From assembly GCA_003453835.1 (NCBI GenBank), contig DMMN01000144.1:1-9529 (forward strand): a stretch of 9,529 nt of DNA, given 5' to 3'. This document shows, piece by piece, positions 5,213 through 9,529 of this stretch. Below the pieces are notes generated by a model, which saw nothing but the letters and a program-made list of their open reading frames with translations, did no database searches and was not told where the DNA came from. The translations under genes and the position numbers were made by a program. Within the stretch, counting starts at the first letter, position 1. Every line of letters starts with the position of its first letter. Origin of the DNA: Bacteroidota bacterium (GTDB lineage: Bacteria; Bacteroidota; Ignavibacteria; UBA10030).

Positions 5213-7593
5213 CGAGCCGCCTTTCCTGGATCGTCGGGCTTGTATCCGTTGCTCTCCTCGGATTCGAGCTTTCCCTCATGCGGTTGCTCTCCTACGTGTT
5301 GTGGTATCATTTTGCGTACATGATTATCAGCGTCTCGCTGCTTGGCTTCGGGGCAAGCGGTACGTTGCTGGCGCTGGCGAGACCAACAATCTTGAAGTAC
5401 CGACAGATCGTCTTGTCCACGTCACTGTGCTGTTGCATTCTTTCTTTGGCGCTCTCGCCTTTGCTTCTCTCCGAAATCTCAATCGATCCATTCCTGCTTT
5501 TCTCGGACATGTGGAAGTTGTGGCAACTTGGGCCCTTCTATCTTCTTGCGTTTCTCCCCTTCTTCTCCGGAGCCATCGTCATCGGGCTTGCGTTCGTCCA
5601 GCATCCTGAGCACGTAGGGCGGCTCTACTTCTTTAACATGGCCGGTTCCGGTGCAGGAAGCCTTGGCGCCGTCGGATTGATGCACTGGGTCCATCCGGTA
5701 TCGCTCCCCCTGGTTATGGCTTTCGTCGCCCTGCCGGCGCTCTGGCTGGCATCATTTGGTGGTGAACGGAAGAGATTTTCGCTCGCGGTCGTCACTTCCT
5801 TCACGTTGATCGCCATCGCGATGTTTTCTCCGCCAGGAGTCGGGATGTCGCAATACAAGGGACTTTCGAAAGCACTTCTCCTGCCGGAGGCGCGGATCGT
5901 TCTACAAAAGGTAAATCCGCTGGGAGTTCTTGAGGTTGTTCAGAGTCCCGCGCTCCGGTACGCGCCGGGGATGAGTTTGATGTACGAAGGGAGAATCCCG
6001 CCGCAGGTTGGAGTGTTTAATGACGGCGAATGGGTTGGATCGATACTCGACGTGCGCGACTCATCCGGACTCCGGTTGCTGGACCATTCCGTCTCGGCAG
6101 TACCATTTAGGCTCATGAAAGAGCCTCGGGTCTTGGTGATTGGATCCGGGACGGGGAATGACGTGCATCTTGCGCTCAATCATGGGGCGCAACATGTCAC
6201 CGGCATCGAGATGAACAAGGGACTTCTTGATGTACTCGATCAGGAACTGAATGAGCGAACAAACAACCTCACGAGAGATCCAAACGTTACATTCATAGCG
6301 GAAGAAGCCCGGGCATATCTCTCAAGGGATAAGAAAGAATACGACCTCATCATTCTCCCGATACTGGAAGGACAATCGGCTTCTGCTGCGGGTTTGCACG
6401 CCCTCTTCGAGAATTATCTCTTTACCGTCGAATCGTTCAATGGAATGATCGATCGGCTCTCGCCGGAAGGCATGCTGGTCGTTCATGCTTGGATGACGCA
6501 CCCTCCGAGAAGCTCGCTCCGGACGATGCTCATGATTCTTGAGGCATTGAGAGAGCGGGGGATTGACCGGCCGGAAGAGCACGTAGCGGCGATCCGTAGC
6601 TGGGGAACCGTCAGCGCGATGGTGAAGAAGGAACCGTTGACGAAGAACGAGGTGGCAGAGATCCGTTCCTTCTGCAGCGACCTCGGTTTCGATCTGATCC
6701 ATCTTCCCGGCCTGCGGCCGGATGAGGTGAACCGTTTCCATGAGCTGACTCCCGACCATCTCTTTGAAGCAACCTGTGCGAGTCTTCGCGGAAATCTTGA
6801 GGCGTTCACGGATCAATATCTCTTCAACGTCGGACCTTCGACAGACAATCAACCGTATTCTTCCCACTTCTTCAAATGGGAACGTTTGCCCGAACTGCTG
6901 CAGATGTACGGTTCCGGCCAGATACCGTTCTTTGAGCTCGGTTACTTCTTTCTGCTGGTCACACTCATCCAACTTGTCGTTGTAAGTTCTGTACTGATGA
7001 TCATCCCGCTGAGGATCAGACGTACCCATCAAGTCGTTCGCGGATCGCTGTGCCGAACACTTCTCTACTTTGGTGGAATCGGCGTCGGGTACATGGTGAC
7101 GGAAATCGTGATGATCCAGAAGTTCATCTTGTTCCTCGGCCATCCGGTCTACTCTGTTTCGATCATCATCACCACAATGCTTGTTTCCTCAGGGTTGGGG
7201 AGTCTTGTCTCCGGCCGGTCTCAGGGAAAGAATCTGCTGCTTCTCTCCTTCATCTGTCTCCTCACGATCTTTACTGCATACTTCCTCTTTCTCTCCCCGC
7301 TGCTTCAGGTGTTGCTGGTCCTGGATTTCGCCTGGCGGGTTCTCGTCTGCACGGCATTTCTCGCTCCCGTCGGCTTCGTGATGGGATTCTTCTTTCCGCT
7401 CGGCCTTCGTCGCATCTCCGACGAATCTGTTGATCTCATTCCCTGGGCGTGGGGGATCAACGGGTACTGTTCAGTGGTCAGTGCGAGCCTGGCGCTGTTC
7501 ATCTCGGTGGAGTTTGGGATAAGCTCTCTGCTTCTATTGGCGATGATCTCATACGGTCTCGCGGCGCTGTCCGTGAAGAAAAGTCCTTTCTAG
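5209..7593 (+). CDS. Polytopic membrane protein with spermidine-synthase-like SAM domain
   Basis: This 794-residue protein has three parts. An N-terminal membrane block (about residues 7-207) has six or seven helices. A soluble Rossmann-type domain (about 215-560) follows, then a C-terminal membrane block (about 575-788) of six or seven helices. The soluble part resembles spermidine synthase: SAM motif VIGSGTGNDV (310-319), acidic IEMN (333-336), YDLIILP (378-384), GLHALFENYLFTVESF (395-410) and TDNQPY (545-550). The catalytic Asp expected after YDxII is replaced by Pro384, so aminopropyl transfer is unlikely; a methyltransferase or a SAM/polyamine sensor are alternatives. The C-terminal GYMVTEIVMIQKFILFLGHP segment (627-646) is typical of this orphan membrane family. 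ATG overlaps the pcm stop by 4 bases, implying translational coupling. The exact function is unknown. Confidence 0.75.
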   Translation: MTSRLSWIVGLVSVALLGFELSLMRLLSYVLWYHFAYMIISVSLLGFGASGTLLALARPTILKYRQIVLSTSLCCCILSLALSPLLLSEISIDPFLLFSDMWKLWQLGPFYLLAFLPFFSGAIVIGLAFVQHPEHVGRLYFFNMAGSGAGSLGAVGLMHWVHPVSLPLVMAFVALPALWLASFGGERKRFSLAVVTSFTLIAIAMFSPPGVGMSQYKGLSKALLLPEARIVLQKVNPLGVLEVVQSPALRYAPGMSLMYEGRIPPQVGVFNDGEWVGSILDVRDSSGLRLLDHSVSAVPFRLMKEPRVLVIGSGTGNDVHLALNHGAQHVTGIEMNKGLLDVLDQELNERTNNLTRDPNVTFIAEEARAYLSRDKKEYDLIILPILEGQSASAAGLHALFENYLFTVESFNGMIDRLSPEGMLVVHAWMTHPPRSSLRTMLMILEALRERGIDRPEEHVAAIRSWGTVSAMVKKEPLTKNEVAEIRSFCSDLGFDLIHLPGLRPDEVNRFHELTPDHLFEATCASLRGNLEAFTDQYLFNVGPSTDNQPYSSHFFKWERLPELLQMYGSGQIPFFELGYFFLLVTLIQLVVVSSVLMIIPLRIRRTHQVVRGSLCRTLLYFGGIGVGYMVTEIVMIQKFILFLGHPVYSVSIIITTMLVSSGLGSLVSGRSQGKNLLLLSFICLLTIFTAYFLFLSPLLQVLLVLDFAWRVLVCTAFLAPVGFVMGFFFPLGLRRISDESVDLIPWAWGINGYCSVVSASLALFISVEFGISSLLLLAMISYGLAALSVKKSPF

Positions 7594-7638
7594 TCTTGCG
7601 TCTCAGACACCCGTTGAACATGTCCCAGGACAGGATTA

Positions 7639-7726
7639 CCCACGAATCCACACGAATGTGCACGAACGACTGTTCGAGGAGGCGTGTCTCGATTATTCTT
7701 TGTTAAGATTCGCGGAGATTTGTGGG
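7639..7726 (+). repeat. Degenerate CCCAC-bounded intergenic repeat, copy B
   Basis: Three units CACGAAT, CACGAAT and CACGAAC begin at 7641, 7651 and 7661, an exact 10-base period. The left arm (7639-7657) and right arm (7708-7726) are imperfect inverted repeats, matching at 15 of 19 positions by hand count, with the CCCAC/GTGGG tips exact. The intervening 50 bases would form the loop. Copy A (78-200) carries a similar arm in the opposite orientation. It is probably a dispersed palindromic intergenic element; whether it is transcribed or mobile is not visible. Confidence 0.5.
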
Positions 7727-7869
7727 AGTTTTCTTCACCGTTTTTTGGAACGCCATACCAGGCCCCGCTCCTACCCGCACCAGTAAAGGTGAAATCACCA
7801 CAAGCTTCATCAGCCTCCAGGCGTAATCCCCATCCGGAGTCTTGACTTTCGCAGTTGAATTACCGCTGC

Positions 7870-7898
7870 TTGACATTCGCAGGAAAAACGTATACAAT
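7870..7898 (+). promoter_or_regulatory. Sigma-70-type promoter for the hydrolase operon
   Basis: A perfect -35 box TTGACA (7870-7875) is followed by exactly 17 bases and a -10 box TACAAT (7893-7898, five of six consensus positions). Transcription would start near 7905, giving a leader of about 60 bases before the ATG at 7966. This is the best promoter match in the window. The leader ends with AAGGG (7956-7960), 5 bases before the start codon. Confidence 0.65.
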
Positions 7899-7965
7899 TC
7901 GTCGTCGGATTTAACGACTAGCGAGTCCATCCACGACCGTCTCGCCTCTCGCCCGAAGGGCTCTT

Positions 7966-9372
7966 ATGACGAACGCGAAGAACGCTACCCCCGAATCACA
8001 AAGACCTCGCGCCTACGAACTGAATCATTACCCCTGGCATCTGGGAAAGGTCCCACCCACCGTGAAGGTCGGTGGCGAAGAGAAGCCCCATCCTGCATGG
8101 CGAAGCGCGATTTTCGTCGTGCACGGCATGGGAACACAGGTGATTACGGAGACGGCAGCTACGCTGCGCTCCGGCTTTGAAGACGTCATTGAATCGTTGC
8201 TGGCGTGGGAGAGGAAAGAAGGAATCGAAACGCCGCTTGCCGCTCTCGGAGCGATTCCTCCGCCGCTCATCGCTGAAGGTTACTGGGCAAACTATGAAGA
8301 TCTCAAAGCAACGTTTCCGGAAGATTGGGCCGATCTCGACGGAAGAAAGCGGAACTTCTTCGCCGCTCTTTGGAGAACGCGGCTCCTCTCTCCGACTCGG
8401 ACGTTCTTCTGGCTTCTGCGGCAACAAGCCCGTTTGCTGAATCCTCGCGTGATTTGGGAAGTCGGGCTCTTCGCGTGGTTCCTTTACATCCCTCTTCAGG
8501 TTGTTTCTCTCGCGGCATTGCTCATCACGCTTCTCAGATGGCGAAAGATTCTCTCAAGAGTTCTTGCCGATGTACGTTTGTATGTCGCGCCGGAAGGAAT
8601 TACGGAGCGAGCGATCGTGCAGCGCATCGACTATCGTGTCGGGAGCGAGTTCCTCCGCATGCTCGGCCTTGATTGGGAGTTTCGTCCCCTCCCCTCGAAG
8701 AAACAGCGAAAGCTGAAGAAGAAACCCTTGAACTTCGAGCGCGTTATCTGGGTTGCCCATAGCCTGGGAACGGTCATCAGCTTCAATGTTCTCTCCGATC
8801 TTTTTGCGAAAGCAGAAGAGCTGTCGGCCTCCGGTGACGCGAAGCAGCGACGTGGAGTCGAGAAGTTTCAAAAAGCACTGCGACGTTTCGTGACGATCGG
8901 GAGTCCGCTGGACAAGATCGCCTACCTCTTCGGAGAACGGACGCTTCGCCCGTGGCCGTCTCCCGACCGCCAGAAGCTCGTCAGCGGCGGCGAAACGATT
9001 GCCGGTCAGGGGGAAAGGAGTCCCCGGGAATGGTGGATCAATTTCTATCACGTGCTCGATCCCGTCTCCGGACCTCTCACAAGCCCTCTCATCTGCGGTC
9101 AGAAGCCGCCACTCAATCTGCACATTGGATTCTGGGCGCTTCCGGGCCTTGCACATGTCGCCTACTGGAGAGACTCCCTGACGCTTCGATTCGTTCTCAG
9201 TCGTGTCTATGGCCGGACGTTCCTTCAGGACAAAGAATACAAGCCGCAGTCTGCACTCGGCATCAAAGTGATCGCGGCCATTGGCTACATTGTATGGGCG
9301 GCGTTGATCATGACGCTTGCGTTCGCGGCTGTGGTGCTTCTTCCGCGCTACATCATCCAGATGATCTCATAA
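7966..9372 (+). CDS. Membrane-associated alpha/beta hydrolase (PGAP1/lipase-like fold)
   Basis: This 468-residue protein has the marks of a serine hydrolase. FVVHGMGTQ (50-58) is the first strand and oxyanion loop, and VAHSLGT (263-269) is the nucleophile elbow with Ser266. Asp365 in LDPVSGP and His397 in LAHVAYW are good candidates for the rest of the triad. HG and HSLG are about 210 residues apart, far more than the roughly 70 usual in simple hydrolases. The insert contains a hydrophobic segment (about 167-190) and ends in a basic stretch (245-253). A second hydrophobic helix lies at about 436-460, at the C-terminus. There is no signal peptide. AAGGG sits 5 bases before the ATG. The substrate is unknown; lipid or ester hydrolysis at the membrane is a guess from the fold. 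It is followed at 24 bases by a nuclease gene. Confidence 0.7.
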   Translation: MTNAKNATPESQRPRAYELNHYPWHLGKVPPTVKVGGEEKPHPAWRSAIFVVHGMGTQVITETAATLRSGFEDVIESLLAWERKEGIETPLAALGAIPPPLIAEGYWANYEDLKATFPEDWADLDGRKRNFFAALWRTRLLSPTRTFFWLLRQQARLLNPRVIWEVGLFAWFLYIPLQVVSLAALLITLLRWRKILSRVLADVRLYVAPEGITERAIVQRIDYRVGSEFLRMLGLDWEFRPLPSKKQRKLKKKPLNFERVIWVAHSLGTVISFNVLSDLFAKAEELSASGDAKQRRGVEKFQKALRRFVTIGSPLDKIAYLFGERTLRPWPSPDRQKLVSGGETIAGQGERSPREWWINFYHVLDPVSGPLTSPLICGQKPPLNLHIGFWALPGLAHVAYWRDSLTLRFVLSRVYGRTFLQDKEYKPQSALGIKVIAAIGYIVWAALIMTLAFAAVVLLPRYIIQMIS

Positions 9373-9385
9373 CGTATCTCAACCT

Positions 9386-9391
9386 AGGAGG
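9386..9391 (+). promoter_or_regulatory. Consensus Shine-Dalgarno before the nuclease gene
   Basis: A perfect AGGAGG lies 5 bases before ATG 9397. It is the only full-consensus ribosome site in the window, and it fixes the start of the truncated last gene, showing that this gene has no longer N-terminus. Its strength suggests higher translation than the upstream hydrolase. Confidence 0.8.
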
Positions 9392-9396
9392 ATCAT

Positions 9397-9529
9397 ATGC
9401 CATCACATTCGTTTGTCTATGAACCGGAGCGGCTTGCGGTTGGCGACAAGGCAACATTCATTTCCGCTACGGACGGGGATACACCGACCATTCAGCTTCC
9501 GATCCGGATGCTTGGGATAGATGCGCCCG
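9397..9529 (+). CDS. Staphylococcal-nuclease-like (TNase/SNase) protein, 3' truncated
   Basis: Only the first 44 codons are present before the window ends. The segment VGDKATFISATDGDT (15-29) and the following IRMLGIDAP (36-44) match the N-terminal core of the SNase fold. DGDT carries an Asp equivalent to the Ca2+ ligand, Arg37 lies where a catalytic Arg is expected, and GIDAP is the hallmark that normally continues with Glu. Family members are Ca2+-dependent phosphodiesterases cutting DNA and RNA. No signal peptide is visible in the roughly 15 residues before the fold, unlike most secreted thermonucleases. The gene lies 24 bases after the hydrolase and probably shares its promoter. The catalytic Glu and second Arg cannot be checked here. 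Confidence 0.75.
   Translation, partial: MPSHSFVYEPERLAVGDKATFISATDGDTPTIQLPIRMLGIDAP

Larger units (their letters stand above)
7594..7965. other. Gene-free spacer with repeat and promoter
   Basis: No gene is supported in this 372-base stretch. It separates the methyltransferase operon from the hydrolase operon. It holds a repeat element (7639-7726) and a strong sigma-70-like promoter (7870-7898). A T6 run at 7741-7746 has no stem before it, so no terminator is called. A reverse-strand open frame (7703-7930) has no recognisable motif and runs across the repeat and promoter. Confidence 0.65.

Noticed and set aside
6322..7143. 273-residue reverse-strand open frame inside the membrane-protein gene
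   Set aside because: It has shadow composition with no domain, while the forward frame has clear SAM-binding and family motifs.
5209..7593. Calling the membrane protein a true spermidine synthase (speE)
   Set aside because: The catalytic Asp position is Pro, and the protein is more than twice the normal length, with two membrane blocks absent from SpeE.
7641..7667. CRISPR-like array
   Set aside because: The units are 7-base motifs at 10-base spacing with no unique spacers of CRISPR length and no cas gene nearby.
7736..7750. T6 run after the membrane-protein gene as an intrinsic terminator
   Set aside because: No GC-rich stem lies directly before the T-run, and the imperfect inverted repeat ends about 14 bases earlier.
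7703..7930. 75-residue reverse-strand open frame in the spacer
   Set aside because: It has no recognisable motif, overlaps the repeat arm and the sigma-70 promoter, and has no convincing ribosome site.

Overview
The window carries six complete or partial protein genes, all on the + strand, in three blocks separated by two roughly 370-base gene-free stretches. Base composition is moderately GC-rich and looks uniform by eye. The genes point to a Gram-negative, aerobically respiring bacterium. The alternative complex III (ACIII) genes and the style of the membrane proteins fit the Bacteroidota/Chlorobi/Ignavibacteria neighbourhood or another environmental phylum such as Acidobacteriota or KSB1-like lineages. 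This placement is an inference and is weak: no rRNA or other phylogenetic marker is present, and promoter-like sequences of two different kinds are seen.

Region 1 (1-372) has no gene. It holds a GC-rich hairpin, a degenerate repeat element bounded by CCCACGAA and AGTGGG, and a leader hairpin with a pyrimidine-rich loop just before the first gene. Region 2 (373-4366) is a respiratory and copper block. It encodes a mono-haem cytochrome c lipoprotein (ActE-like), a ten-helix quinol-site-type membrane protein (ActF-like) and a Cu(+)-type P1B ATPase with a cysteine-rich N-terminal metal site. ACIII passes electrons from quinol to a haem-copper oxidase, and the ATPase plausibly supplies copper for assembling such an oxidase. 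The other ACIII subunits (A-D) and the oxidase itself are not in the window.

Region 3 (4367-7593) follows a candidate promoter and a perfect 10-bp hairpin. It encodes an apparently exported or membrane-anchored protein L-isoaspartate methyltransferase whose stop codon overlaps (ATGA) the start of a large polytopic membrane protein. That protein has a spermidine-synthase-like SAM-binding domain set between two membrane blocks and lacks the polyamine-synthase catalytic Asp.

Region 4 (7594-7965) is non-coding. It contains a second copy of the CCCAC-bounded repeat in the opposite orientation and a near-consensus sigma-70 promoter (TTGACA-N17-TACAAT). That promoter should drive Region 5 (7966-9529): an unusual membrane-associated alpha/beta hydrolase, followed 24 bases later, behind a perfect AGGAGG, by the start of a staphylococcal-nuclease-like gene cut by the window edge.

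No CRISPR array, tRNA, rRNA, insertion sequence or clear Rho-independent terminator with a T-tract was seen. The less-described elements are the orphan methyltransferase/membrane-protein pair, the hydrolase/nuclease pair and the paired intergenic repeats. None can be called a new system from sequence alone.
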